From Heligmosomoides polygyrus polygyrus (taxonomy: Eukaryota > Nematoda > Chromadorea > Rhabditida > Heligmosomidae), in contig OX377202.1 in assembly GCA_947396885.1 (NCBI GenBank), positions 8,246,001 to 8,310,000 on the forward strand: a stretch of 64,000 nt of DNA, in the 5' to 3' direction. The stretch's first letter is position 1, and the number at the start of each line of letters is the position of its first letter. Positions 12,136-23,558 of this stretch are shown in pieces. The notes under the pieces were generated by a model. The model was not told where the DNA came from and made no database searches. It worked only from the letters and a program-made list of their open reading frames with translations. Made by a program: the position numbers and the translations under genes.

Positions 12136-12429
12136 TTAGAGAATGAGTAAACTTTTGATAGAGGTGGTGCTAACTTCCCCGAATAATATGCAGCCGAATT
12201 TAGGCCACATTGTTAGCTGATTCATCGTATGCGTGAGTAGGCGTGGCGATTCTATGAAAACACCTTGGTCTTGCGGATACGGAGATGCATAATTCACATT
12301 TCTCCGACTTCGCCGAAAAGAATAATCACTTCGCTCACTGAAGCTTCTCGGCGACCTGCTATATTTTTCTCGACTCATCCGAAAAGCCCGTGCCGTGTTT
12401 GATGTAGTCGTTAGATTTTGCTTCGTCAT
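12136..12429 (-). CDS. unrecognised Ser/Arg-rich open reading frame
   Basis: 97 codons. The first half is rich in Ser and Arg (SREKYSRSPRSFSERS). It resembles no family I can name. It sits between a long-TIR element and a TTTA-repeat tract. Confidence 0.18.
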   Translation of the reverse strand: MTKQNLTTTSNTARAFRMSREKYSRSPRSFSERSDYSFRRSRRNVNYASPYPQDQGVFIESPRLLTHTMNQLTMWPKFGCILFGEVSTTSIKSLLIL

Positions 12430-12930
12430 CAGATCTTAGATAGCCCATTTAAGGCGATTTTTTAAGGGCCAGCCCGCTGAATTTGCAGGGTGGTCGGCAA
12501 ATGTGATGTGGGCCGGAATTGGCTCTCAAAGCTCTCTACGGCATATTATGTTACCCACTGCAAACGTATAGGAGTACTTTGAGCTCGGAGCTCTAGGCTG
12601 TCGGCCTCCTTGTGACACCAGTGCTACGTAGTCCACTCAGCAGGTGGAACCTCTGAGCCTTTTCGGCTGCGCTCGGCCATCATCGTTCCACTAGATACCT
12701 GTTTATTTATTTATTTGTTTATTTATTTGGATGTGTAAATAAGTGCAGTTACCGCGTTGAAAATAAAAGTGCAAAAAAACTTTTTAAAAAATTAAAAAAC
12801 TAAGACAATACAACGCATAACAACTAGTTAGTTACTCCTGAAGATATCTGTCAATGAGCCTCTTAAACTACGGTAGAGAATTAGGAAACACTTGTTTTTC
12901 TGAATCTGAATCTTAAAAACTCATAGCCGG
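12430..12930. other. no gene recognised; TTTA repeat
   Basis: Contains a TTTA/TTTG simple tract at 12703-12740, possibly a retroelement tail, otherwise unassigned. Confidence 0.4.
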
Positions 12931-13334
12931 CTCTTTAGCTGAAGAACAAAGCACGGATAGAGCTTTTGGCCCCGAAGAAATAGATTTTCCACTGGCTACC
13001 TCTTGTGTTTGAATTTTGCAACGTGTCGTGTAGAATTAACGGCTTCTGTCCGCCTTGATGCCCCACCAGCGATCGGGAAGGCTTGTCATCAGACTTCAAT
13101 AATTTCTTCTCTTCTTGTTTTGCACGAGCTGATGTCGTGAACGATGAGCAGCACCTCGCGTTCATCCAGGGTATTTAGGTTGGTGCATATGAAATGGCAG
13201 ACTTTGGCTGCAAACCTTGACAGATCATAACTTTGCTTGGAAGCATTTTTATTAATCGAAAGAAGCGTCATTGCAATTGATAGTTTTCTACCGCGACAAT
13301 AGCTTAGGCATTCCAACTTTATAATAATCAGAAC

Positions 13335-13620
13335 TAAAAAAATAAACCATAAGAAGTCATTTTCGACATCATCTTGGTTGCTGAATTTTTTATCCTTCAC
13401 ACGACGATCTAAATGCTTGAAAAATGATAATCGGAAGGAGACAGATCTGCTGAATATAATGGATGCGGCAGAGTTTCGTATCCCAACTCGTCCAATTTCT
13501 GGAGAACAATTTTTAAACGCGTTGTCATGCAGTGGGATTGAGCCACTTCGACTGACTAAAGCCGGGTGGAGTACTTCTTCGCTGTGATAGTCTCTCCAGT
13601 CTTCAAGAACTTGTAATAGG
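13335..13620 (-). pseudogene. mariner transposase, C-terminal fragment
   Basis: Part of a 202-codon open stretch reads EEVLHPALVSRSGSIPLHDN (second catalytic Asp) and, after a scrambled segment, FFKHLDRRVKDKKFSNQDD, typical of cecropia-type mariners. The rest of the open frame is unrelated or decayed. Confidence 0.65.
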
Positions 13621-13647
13621 CCATAGCATGGTCCACCATGTACCTTC

Positions 13648-13669
13648 CTCCCCCCCCCCCCCCCCCCCC
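13648..13669 (+). repeat. poly-C tract
   Basis: About 21 consecutive C; length is likely assembly-dependent. Confidence 0.9.
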
Positions 13670-13799
13670 TACGTACTAAACTATTTAAGACCACCATACC
13701 ATACTAAACTTATGTGCGACCGATTGTAGAGTCGGGAACAACTATCTTCAATCCCTGTAAGAAAAAAGACATCTGCTTTTTGAAAGCGTATAAAACAGC

Positions 13800-14190
13800 T
13801 TTAGACGGGGAAGTTAGTTAAGAGGTGCTACGGAATGGATTACCTTCATATCCCAGGAGAGAATGAGATATGTATCTAAAATTCTTGGTCTTTCATCACT
13901 TTATAAAAGGAAACTAGCTGACCTTTTAATGATTTACAAAATACTCACAGGAAAAGTGTCTATAAAGCCAGTTACATTCTTTGGCCATCCACTGTCAAGA
14001 AGTAGAAGAGGAAAAACGGTGCTGTACGTCTCGGTTGCTAGAACACGGATTAGATCATGTTTCATCACTTACAGTTGTCTGAATGTGATAAATTCGTCAC
14101 TAGCAAAAAGGGTCAATCTTCTTAGTTTTTCGAAAAGTGCATTGAAAACGTTCGTCATGAGAAACGACACTTTCGATCCGCCTTGATCCT
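13800..14190 (+). mobile_element. CR1-like LINE, C-terminal fragment
   Basis: The 107-codon open stretch from 13863 reads SKILGLSSLYKRKLADLLMI, then YKILTGK and ending with FKSALKTF-like residues. This is the conserved C-terminal tail of CR1/L2-type reverse transcriptase proteins. Upstream it continues into WITFISQER in another frame. No 3' tail is visible because a mariner follows at 14212. Confidence 0.6.
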
Positions 14191-14211
14191 GTCGTCTTTT
14201 TCCAAGTTTTA

Positions 14212-15126
14212 TTAGGGGGGGGGGGGCGGGGGCAAAAGTAATGAGACACCCCATGCCGTGTCCATATATCTCGTGATGGAGTCTGGTTTCGTGCTTATCG
14301 TATTTGTATGTTTGTATGCTACTTACTGAAGGCCACCTGAGAAGTTACCACTTCCGCCCTTTCCAGAAGCATGCCAAAACCCCAGCCTGTCTCATGCCGA
14401 AACTCCAGTCTGACGAGTCGACCTGTATCGCGCAAATCTCGCCCAATTCCCAACCCCGAGCAGCCTGGGCTCAATATTCACGCAAGATGAGAAGTACGTC
14501 TTCTACCTTAACCCTGCCAAGCAGCGAGTCTGGGTGAGGCCTGGTGACCTGTTACCGACCTTCGTTCGGCGAGATGCTCACGGCGAGAAGCACCTTTGGA
14601 GCTTTTGGATCTGCGCCCATGGATCGGTTTACCGGAAGCTGTTTCCCAAGAGCACTACGATTAACTCCAAGGCCATGGTGAACGAAATAGAAGAGATGGG
14701 CCGGCGACTCGCTCCTATTCATTCGCAGCGCTTCAAGAAGGTTCTCCTCTTCGACAACGCCGCACCCCACCGGGAACAAGTAACCACGGATAAGCTTGGC
14801 CAGCCGGGCAACGTTCGCATGCCTCACCCACCGTGTTCGCCGAACATCTCTCCATGCGAATACCACTACTTCTTGAGCCTACAGGACTTCCTGGTCGGAA
14901 GGGACACAAGAATCCAAGCAGTACTTGACAACCATATCAAGCTGTTGATCAACACCAGGCCCAAGCAGTTCTGGAAGGATGGGATCAGGAAGTTGGCTGG
15001 GCGATGGCAGCAAGGTCACTGCCCTTAATGGCAAATACGTTCCTCAGCATCGTTGAGTTGCAAATGAGTTATGGAGAGATAAAGATTTTTTTCAATTTGT
15101 CTCATTACTTTTGCCCCCCCCCCTAA
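14212..15126 (+). mobile_element. deleted mariner-family element with G-rich terminal repeats
   Basis: Ends are TTAGGGGG... followed by GGCAAAAGTAATGAGAC, inverted at the right end, with TA duplications at 14210-14211 and 15127-15128. 915 bp, shorter than a full element. Only the C-terminal two thirds of the transposase remain. Confidence 0.85.
14477..15028 (+). pseudogene. mariner-like transposase, catalytic part only
   Basis: Open from FTQDEKYVFY (first catalytic Asp, 14486-14488) to the stop at 15026-15028. Second Asp is in LLFDNAAPH. The third position reads SPCEYHYF, with 34 residues between, so the triad is DD34E instead of mariner's usual DD34D. The N-terminal DNA-binding domain is missing. 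Confidence 0.8.
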
Positions 15127-15221
15127 TATTTCGTTCCGGATATGTACATTGTATAATGTATTGCTGCGTGTGTAATGTTTTTTTGCTTTTTGTTTTTTTT
15201 TTGATTTAAATAAATAAATAA

Positions 15222-15700
15222 ATGCAGTCATCGTGGCCTTCTCTGGATGCCGGTTTGGTTTCGACAACTCCTTGGGGGTCTCACTCTTGTCCAGCCATTG
15301 TGCAGAGCGATGGCGATTGTAAAAAGGATTTCATTTTTCGTCTCGTGTCAAGATCGTGTTCAAAAGGGCTCCCTTAGGTTGCGCAGCCTTCACGAAACAC
15401 AGGTTTCGTGGCGATTCAGCATATATCTGCCTGGCGGTCACTTCGTGCCGGATCCGATTTCTTTACTTTTCCGACCACATTCAAGTGGCGACTGATATAG
15501 CTGCAGTCAACGCCGAAATGCTGTGCTGGCTCTGTCACAGTTTGATACAAATCCGCTTCTACCATGCCTCGAATTAGTTGTCGTTAAAAAGTGGTTGCGG
15601 TCTACCTCGTTCTTCATCTTCAAGACTTCCCCCTCCAGATCGAAACCTTTCGAACGAGTTGCGAATTGTGCGTTGCTCCTGTAAAAACGGCGTCAAAAAT
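15222..15700 (-). pseudogene. mariner transposase, N-terminal fragment
   Basis: Leftward reading gives QRTIRNSFERFRSGGGSLED (helix-turn-helix), then HLNVVGKVKKSDP, and WTRVRP/KELSKPNRHPEKATMT in shifting frames. The fragment stops abruptly at a TAAA-type repeat at 15203-15221. Many stops and frameshifts. Confidence 0.65.
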
Positions 15701-15943
15701 TCTGCAAGAAGCAATTATGTCACAATTGCCATAAATGGTAAGTAAACAGAGATTCTGCGCTTTCAGAGGCTACATGCAATGCCTGAAACGGGAGCATTCG
15801 TAGCCAGGCCATTTCATATGTAACGACCTAATAAATTCCTGGCGACTAAGCACTAAGACTGACAGTTGCGTCCAGTATCTCTTAGACACGACACCGTATC
15901 ATTTGGCAGTAGCTGAAAGTCTAGCATAAATTCAAAGAAGGGG

Positions 15944-16247
15944 ATAAAGGATAGAAAGAATGCAGGACGGCTTTACTCAATCTCTTTTGGGTTGCACCAC
16001 GCATTCTACTTCTAGGGGATATCGTGGAGGCGATTTGAAGGCGATTGTTTGCATATTTGGTCATGCTTGCGGTGACGAGGAGATGAACAACTCAGCGCTT
16101 TATCCTTTTCAGACAAGTCTGGTACCAATTCACCGACGCCGGAGAGATGGAAGGCTTGGTTGGCCTGGGCGGGAAATCCGAACCAGGAACCTGGTATCGA
16201 GTGCAGGCGACAGCCAGCGCCCCCTCCGACTGTGCTACACGCGCCCA
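15944..16247 (-). mobile_element. tRNA-derived SINE, full length
   Basis: Shares the internal variant and head-side flank with 7136-7433. Confidence 0.87.
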
Positions 16248-16249
16248 TA

Positions 16250-16410
16250 CTACATCGCTACCCGCATTCAATAAAATAAATAAATAAATAAATAAATGAG
16301 TGAATATGTTGAGTAAAAGTAATCAGATCACTCGCCAAGCCGGCTGAAGAAAAGGTGGAAAGGTGCCATAAAATATCCAAACATGAAGATTGAAAGATGC
16401 TAAGAATCGC
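16250..16410 (-). repeat. repeat flanking a SINE, paired with 7018-7135
   Basis: Inverted copy of 7018-7135 with an expanded AAAT tract (16271-16298). Confidence 0.75.
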
Positions 16411-16421
16411 AGCGGAAGTCG

Positions 16422-16625
16422 GGTACATGTCGCGTAGGTGAGCAGCATTGGTAAGTGGGGGTGCGCCTGCCAATAATAACCAAACAGAGCACAGCCCGAA
16501 CATATACCAACCCATCAGGGTACCAACTGAATACGCCCTCTCTGAACGGCATACCCATTCAAGGCGGTCTGATTGGTTTAGGCACTCCGACCTACCAATG
16601 CTGCTCACCTACGCGACATATACCC
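16422..16625. mobile_element. MITE with GTCGCGTAGGTGAGCAGC ends, copy 1
   Basis: About 204 bp. Ends ATGTCGCGTAGGTGAGCAGC and the inverse, extending to GCATTGGTA; flanks GGTAC/TATACC. Open frames across it are artefacts. Confidence 0.82.
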
Positions 16626-17368
16626 CGAATATCCGTTCAGGTGTAGCTCTCCTTGTTGTTCGTATCAGCTCAGCTGTAGATCTCCTTGTTGCTGAAATAT
16701 CACTCGCATTGAGACCCAGGTGTAAATTAAAGCACCTGCCAAACGCCGACGAAGACTATTACCGTCGATGTTTTCGTCGCTTCAGCTGTTTCTACTACAT
16801 ATTCACTCGCGCCGCAGTGATTTGCTTCTCAGATACAGATCATAACAGTTTCACTCACTGTCGAAACCAAAGTGTCTATCCTTGCTAGGTGCCCTACAAG
16901 TCCATGGGTAGGTCCTATCGAGGATCGTTGGAATAAGCTCATAGACGTCCCTTGTCAGACTTAAGACGTTTTGGCAACATATTGTTGCAGCTAACACCTG
17001 TCTTTGGGCGCTGTTTGAATAAAGCCTCGCTTACGCGTGGCTTCAACTCGAACGTCAAGCTATCCAAGGTGCTTGAGGTTTGTCTCAATGGCGTAATCCT
17101 TATTTACGTACTTAGTATTCGAAATTTTTTGAACTTGAACGCCTCCTAACGGTCACACCAAGTCTATACTCGACGCCAAAGTTCGACCTTGTCTTCGCAT
17201 TACGTCATCTGAGTGAGCAAGGTTTCTAATGTTGTCACGAAATGGCATCCAGTGCGACAGTAAAACGGAGTAGGAAACATGAATAGGAAACTCCGTCGTG
17301 GTGCCGGCTGGCGCTCGCACTTGGGTCCAAGAGCAAAACCGAGGAATGCGCACTTCCTCAGTAAAGCG

Positions 17369-17507
17369 TTAGGCCTGGCTTATACTTCCGACGCCGAGCG
17401 ACGCGACGGCATGTATAATGGCCAAATTGATCGATCGCGTCGCCCGATCAATGTGGCCACAATACGTAGCGTCGCGTCGCCTGGCGTCGAAGTATAAACG
17501 GGTCTTT
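17369..17507. mobile_element. GC-rich hairpin MITE, copy 1
   Basis: Inverted arms TTATACTTCCGACGCC...GCGACGCGACG and inverse CGTCGCGTCGCCTGGCGTCG AAGTATAA. Rich in CpG. Confidence 0.7.
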
Positions 17508-17620
17508 AGGCCTATGGTATACTCCCGTCCACCGCAGCGACGGCGAGGCCTTGCGACGCGCGATGGCCGTAGCGCAGGACTATGTTCCTCTTCCGCCGCA
17601 CGGAGGTATAGCACCCCTCT
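17508..17620. mobile_element. GC-rich hairpin MITE, copy 2 (weaker)
   Basis: GGTATACTCCCGTCCACCGC pairs imperfectly with CCGCCGCACGGAGGTATAGC. Directly abuts copy 1. Confidence 0.45.
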
Positions 17621-18083
17621 GTGACGCATTGCGGGGGCGACGGTGCGACAACTCACAACCGCGACACGCACTACGCCGTCCGCCACTGCAGCGAAGGCGC
17701 ATCATTTACAGTTGTGCCCCACCTTATCCATGCTTTCGACGTGGCGTTATCAAAGCTATCAGTATCGATCATCTGCGCTGCCCAATCGTTGCGGGCAGAT
17801 TGCATATCGTTGTCCCGCTCCTTTTTAAGGTTTAAATCCATGCTTAGTGCTTCTTGCCAAGCAGGTTTGTTACGGTGGAATCATTGACGTTTAGACAACC
17901 TCGTCGTTTTCAAAGGCCTGAAAGAAGTTCGAAACGCCGAAGTTCTCGAAACGACAGGCCGAATAAAGTTATTCTACTATAACAAACCTGCGTGGCCCAG
18001 AGGCATTAACCCTATTCTGACAATATGCCCAGGTTTCATGAAGCCGAACATGGAGAATTATCCGGTTTAAAGGCTTCTACAGG

Positions 18084-18371
18084 GCGCGTGAAGCGCAGTC
18101 GGAGGAGGCGCTGGCTGTCGCTTGCAACCGATACCAGGTTCCTAGTTCGAATTTCCCGCCCAGGCTAACCAAGCCTTCCATAGCTCCGGGTTCGGTGAAT
18201 TGGTACCAGACTTGTCTTGGTAGGATAAGGCGCTGACTTGTTCATCGGCTGGCCACCGCAGGTCATTGTATGGCCAAATACGCATTCAACTCCACGACAT
18301 TTAGTAGAAGGAGAATGCGTGGCGCATCCCAAAAGGGATTGAATAACACCGTCCTTATCCTTTGTCCTTTA
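18084..18371 (+). mobile_element. tRNA-derived SINE, full length
   Basis: AAGGCTTC(T/A)ACA on both sides is the target duplication. Confidence 0.88.
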
Positions 18372-18884
18372 AAGGCTTCAACAAACTTTTTCTGGCAATG
18401 CCGCGGCCCTATATTTAACCACAGGGCAGGGATGCAGAGCTTGCCACCGGTGGTGGGCGTTGCCGTGCGGCACCAGCACACTGTTGATTTACGAATTTGT
18501 GCGGCAGCGGCACCAGCAGAGTTTGTTGGCGCTCTAGCCAATAGCGGCGAGGGTTCAGGAAATAGACGCGTCCTTTAACTCCGCGATCGATACCGATTAG
18601 CTGAGACCCGCAGTTGAGTCATATTTTAAACTTCGCGCCTCGGCAGTAGGTCCCGACTGGAAGGAATACGCAGCTTCTCTGTTGTCGCTCTCTTCCGCTT
18701 CCCGCTGGCAGGCATCGAGTGCACAGGAACGGCACGACAAAATCGGGGAAGATCACCGCCACTTCAAGGCTCAGTTTTGCGACAGGCGGCAAAACTCTTG
18801 AAGCGTGCCGCTCACGCAACTACAGTCTTGCTGGCGGCAGGCGGCAGAGGCTTTCTAGTCGGGACTATACTTATGCTCTTCCAA

Positions 18885-19103
18885 AATTTCGAATATTCGA
18901 ATGGTTTCGAATACCGGAAATTTTCGAGCATTCGAAATCGAATATATTCGAAAAACGCGATTTCTCTGAACATTCGAATTCGAATACATTCGAAAAACGC
19001 GATTTTTTGAACATTCGAATTCGAATACATTCGAAAAATGCGATTTTTTGAACATTCGAATTCGAATATTCGATTCGAATATTCGAATTCGAATGAAAAA
19101 TCA
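18885..19103 (+). repeat. TTCGAA tandem tract, left
   Basis: Imperfect tandem units of about 41 bp built on ATTCGAATTCGAAT and AAAAACGCGATTT. Near-identical to 20145-20412 in the same orientation. Confidence 0.85.
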
Positions 19104-20144
19104 GGCTGTATTATAGACATGATAGAAGGCAACACAGAAGAGAAAAGGGAAGCAATACATAACGGATCCCTTCCTAGTGAAGCACGAGGTTTTTATCGAC
19201 AGGCATCTCATAAACCCCCATGTGAGTCGTAAAAATGAGATGGAGAACTTACACGTAGAACGATCAAAGGGCTTATGGAAGCGTCTAATTTCCTTGCTTA
19301 CTGGAATACGAATTTTTCTCAAAGGAATACTAGTGTTTTGTTAATTGCTGCTTATGAGGAACAAACGAAAGGCTTACAACACATTTGAAGGAAACATTAT
19401 CTGGTTGAGCCACTGTAAGCTTCTAGGTCACTTTAAAACAATCTTTTTTGAAATTGGTGGCAGACTGACTGTTAAAGAACTTTCATGAAACAATGCTTTT
19501 GCCTAGCGGTAGCTAATGAAAGACTGACGACAAAGTACTACATGTAAATCTGTAGCAAGTCTGTCCTGCTCATCTACAAATGTGAAATATCACACTGTTG
19601 ATTTTGCGGCCACAAAATGTATTACAAGTAGCTAGGAATAGGCTACCCATGAGGGCCAGTCTCATTTCTTCTGGTGATTCACCCAAGTAAGTGGTAGGAA
19701 TAAATATTTCTTGTTTGCGATGAACTTGTGAATGTAATTATTCTCCAGCCAACATATTGATATACTACGGTAAACTTCAGAAAAATAGATCGATCGATAA
19801 CATCCGGCCGACATACACTGCCTCCCCTTTGTGAAGTCCGGCATACGGCCAACGTATCCATGCGAATCCCACTCCAAGTGGCCAATTCAGATCAAAAACC
19901 GATAAAATCGGTCGATAACATCCGGCCGCTTTTCGGGAAGTGAGTAATATCGATGAGGTGCTCAGTATCCGGGCACCGAGCCACCATCGTACCACAGCTT
20001 TGATTCACAGACAGAACCGTTTTGGCGACCCAAATTACCCTAGAAACCCACCAAGCCTTTTCAAAATACGCCGATACACAAATTCTTGTTGGGCATTCGA
20101 ATGACACTTTTCGAACACTCGAATAATTTTTGCTTTCTGGGAAA

Positions 20145-20412
20145 TTGCGAATATTCGAATGGTTTCGAATACCGGAAATTTTCGAGCATTCGAAATCGAA
20201 TATATTCGAAAAACGCGATTTCTCTGAACATTCGAATTCGAATACATTCGAAAAACGCGATTTTTTGAATATTCGAATTCGATTACATTCGAAAAACGCG
20301 ATTTTTTGAACATTCGAATTCGAATATATTCGAAAAACGCGATTTTTCGAATATTCGAATTCGAATATTCAAATTCGAATAAAAATCATTCGAATACCTA
20401 TTCGAATGGGTC
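20145..20412 (+). repeat. TTCGAA tandem tract, right
   Basis: Same units as 18885-19103, with extra copies. Open frames here are artefacts of the repeat. Confidence 0.85.
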
Positions 20413-21045
20413 ATTCGAGCATAAGTATAGTCGGGACGTATTTATGCTACTCGCTTTCCCGCCTTCAGACTGCACTCTAGCCGATCTCTGGTGCAATCAG
20501 CTAGAGCGCTTACAGAACGGTGCGGCGGCAGCAACGGGGATGTGGACCATTATTGCCGTTGCCGCACATGCGACGACGTCGCCGGCCACCAACATCAGGT
20601 CGCAAAAGTGTGCGGCTGCAGCATGGTGTCGCTCGCCTGCTTGCCTCTGGCGACAAGCTCTGCTCAGAAAATTTTGAACAAGTTACTTGCAAGCTGCATG
20701 AAGGTAATAGATTGCCTCAAACTAGTCATTCATAGGTTACTGCAGGCTAGCACAAGATGTCGTATGTTACAGGGGTGCACATTTAACAGTTAACGATTTA
20801 ACGAATTAACGGTATTTTCCGTTAAAATCTGGTTTAACGACTTAGCGGAAATTTTTAGAAATTCGACGGAACTTTTAACGGACTCTTTTCTCAGCGAGAT
20901 TAACACATTTACCCTTACTTTAATGTTGCAGGTTTCATCCTTCCTATCAGAACTGTTCCTGAAAATCTATTGAAATTAGCAAGAATATTTTAATGTTTTC
21001 AATAATTTGTTTTGAATTTCTGGAAATAACGTATTTTGGGGGGAG

Positions 21046-21322
21046 GGGAGTGTAGTGCAGTCGGCAGAGGTGCCGGCTGTCGCCTGCACTCGGTACCAGG
21101 TCCCTGCTTCGAATTTTCCGCCCAGGTCAACCTAGCCTTCCATCCCTCCGTTGTCACAGAATTGGTACCAGACTTGTCTGGTAAGGATAACGCGCTGACT
21201 TCTTCATCAACAGTCATTGTATGGCCAAATACGCATTCAAATCGCCTCCACGATATCCCGTAGAAGTAAATCACGTGGAAAAGGAATTGAGCAACGTCGC
21301 CCTTTATCCTTGGCCTTTAATG
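21046..21322 (+). mobile_element. tRNA-derived SINE inside hAT copy 2
   Basis: Same insertion point as 4409-4670. Confidence 0.82.
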
Positions 21323-21862
21323 CATTTTGGAGCTAGAAATTTCTTCGCCGAGGCCTTAAGCACGTCAGCAACAAATATATTGGTCTAACCTCTTCGTAAG
21401 ATATATCTGTCCTCACCTGGCGCTGCTTATCCCAGAATTCTTTTGCTCGCCACCTGAAACAGTCGAGACGGAGAGAATGTTTTCGGCTGCGTTTTGAACG
21501 ATTTTAGAAAAACCGTAATAACAAAAATTAGGAAAGCTACTTTTCCTGAACCCTAACACGTTGACGATTTCTCACACCTTTTCGGAACTGTAGGACAGCG
21601 TGACACAATGTCGTGTCAAAAAAACGTTGCAAAAAAAATGAATCGGACCCGCGTACCAGGCACTCGAAAATCGTGCATTCGACAGCCTGTTAACATTCCA
21701 GTGGTAGGCTTTTAATTGTATTTTTTAATTTCTTCTTTCTATACTGAATGTGCTGGTACCCGCATCGAGATTGTATAATATATGGTACTGGAACAGTCAC
21801 ACAAAGCGGTTTCGCAAAGAACCAGGGAAGGGGAACCCCGAGTTCTGCCTGATCTCACAATT

Positions 21863-21940
21863 CGGTCTGTGCTCTGTTTGGTTATCATTGCCTGGCGCGC
21901 TCCCACCTACCAATGCTGCTCACCTACGCGACATGTACCA
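21863..21940 (-). mobile_element. partial MITE with GTCGCGTAGG ends inside a hAT element
   Basis: Reverse complement of the first 75 bp of 16422-16625, ending CTACGCGACATGTACC. Confidence 0.7.
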
Positions 21941-21996
21941 AAAATTTCGTTAAAAAATTTAACGCGCAGAATTTTATGTGCACCCCTGGTATGTAA

Positions 21997-23092
21997 GTTA
22001 CACGAAGACCCCTGCTAGTCATAGGTAACCTTCTGCTAGTATAAATCTAGTTCAAATTTAAACTCAACTTACATATTACTATATTAGATTTGAACGCATC
22101 TTACATATTAGCACCAGACAATCTGTGTAACTTAGATTAAGGATCCTTTGAGCTAATAGACACCGTAGTTCATATTTAGCCTAAAGAGTCCTACATGTAC
22201 TAGTCGGAATAGTCGACCCACTCGGATGTTCCCCCATGTAAGCTTAATCAATACGCACTTGTAATGGTTCCGTAAACTTTTTCTCAATATTCATGTTTTA
22301 TTGGCTTGAGCACCTCGCACATTCACAAAAATAGTCACGCACGACCCGCAAAAAAACTGGTAAACAACAATTGTATCATACATATGAGGCGAGGCCAGAT
22401 AGGACGAGAACGATATTTAGACTTCGCAAGATAGCAGTGACGTGGATAAAAAAAGAACAACTAGGAGTTCTAATAAAGCAAGAATATGCAGTGAGCACCG
22501 AGCAGCAGCAGAACAGAGAAGGAGTATGGAAGAACAGAACAAATTATGGCAGTGAGAGGCAAATTATATGAGGCTTAATAATGGAGATGTTCGTAGGCGA
22601 GACAGAACGAAGTTGCTAGCCGTAACAGCTCCAACAACGGCGCGCGAGTAACGCCGTTGAACCACTCGGCGGGACCTAGAGTTTCTCCTAAATTTCACTA
22701 AAGGTAAAGGGCAAATGTCCACGTGGCGCAGTTGCTACCACATTATAAATGTTTTCGTTCACATGGACCTTGTGAATTTGCCTCACGTGAAAATTTAATA
22801 AACGCCAATAAAATAAGTGTTAGCATAACGATTTCCGACGGCAGAATTTTGCTAAAAAGATTGAGAGGTTTGAGCAGATATACCATATGACCGCGCGCGC
22901 GTACACTCCTTCACACGCTGCGAGTGAGGGCCCGTGCGTAATGTTTCAAACCAATTAGGCGACATTAGGTTGCACGAAAGCTTCCTGCAAGCTTGCAATG
23001 CAGTAAGTTGCGTGCAAGTTTAAAATCCCTGTGTGCATCCTTGAAAGTTACTTAACCGCGAGGGATAAGTCGCAAGTAACTTGTTTTCGAGG
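21997..23092. other. no gene recognised
   Basis: Unique-looking AT-rich DNA; a 66-codon frame at 22371 has no recognised motif. Confidence 0.4.
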
Positions 23093-23098
23093 TCTAAA

Positions 23099-23265
23099 GG
23101 CGCAATTAACTTGGTTTGGAGCTCATAAGGCGCAAGTAACTTGTTCAAAATTTTCTGAGTGCGTCCCTGTCCTGTGGTTAAAAATGGGGCCTCCGCTTTC
23201 CCGCAAAAGTGTGCGGAGGTCTTTAGGTTCTTCGGAACATCCTGTCCTAGAGCCTACCATATCAC
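23099..23265 (-). repeat. dispersed repeat D3
   Basis: Minus strand CTCAGAAAATTTTGAACAAG plus TTACTTGC matches 20660-20690 forward. TTAACCACAG.CAGGGA also matches 18415-18435. Class unknown. Confidence 0.45.
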
Positions 23266-23392
23266 CTCAAGCGGTAGCGTTTTCAATTCGAGAAATGCAA
23301 GATGCAACAGTTTCTGTTTTTGGCGATCTCGTTTCAATGAAAGGCGAATAGAATGAATGGCCGCCACCACAGATGGCTATAAAGCCAAACTG

Positions 23393-23558
23393 GGGCCGGA
23401 TTCATCAACGACTTACAGCAATTTAACAGAGAAAATACAGCCGAAATCCCTGATAGCACGGTGAAATGCTTACCATATTGATTGATAAGTCACGCTATCA
23501 GGGATTTCGGCTGTATTTTCTCTGTTCATTTCTCGTAAGTCGTTGATGAATCCGGCCC
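23393..23558. mobile_element. fold-back MITE (GGATTCATCAAC family), copy 3
   Basis: 166 bp, near-perfect hairpin from GGGCCGGATTCATCAACGAC to its inverse; inner arms AAATCCCTGATAGC pair. Flanked by CTG (23390-23392, 23559-23561). Confidence 0.87.

Larger units (their letters stand above)
18866..20429. mobile_element. composite hAT-like element with TTCGAA-rich arms
   Basis: Perfect 13-bp inverted ends TATACTTATGCTC / GAGCATAAGTATA, flanked by identical 8-mers GTCGGGAC (18858-18865, 20430-20437). Just inside each end lies a TTCGAA-rich tract in the same orientation (18885-19103, 20145-20412) with a repeat of roughly 41 bp. The 1 kb centre has no recognised gene. The 8-bp duplication suggests hAT. 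Confidence 0.75.
20770..21988 (+). mobile_element. hAT-type element, second copy, with the same SINE
   Basis: Same ends CAGGGGTGCAC and GTGCACCCCTG, 1219 bp. The 8-bp duplication is GTATGTTA / GTATGTAA (one mismatch). It aligns with 4123-5579 throughout, including the SINE at the same place and a worse hATC remnant (21468-21556). A piece of another MITE replaces part of the 3' region (21863-21940). Confidence 0.9.

Noticed and set aside
13089..13697. 202-codon open frame starting with a Gly run
   Set aside because: The start is a poly-C tract in antisense and the middle is a decayed mariner; not a host gene.
18719..20313. Several open frames rich in Ile/Arg/Phe/Asn
   Set aside because: They are produced by the TTCGAA tandem repeats.
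18885..20412. CRISPR-like regular repeats
   Set aside because: Units are tandem with no unique spacers, and the setting is eukaryotic.
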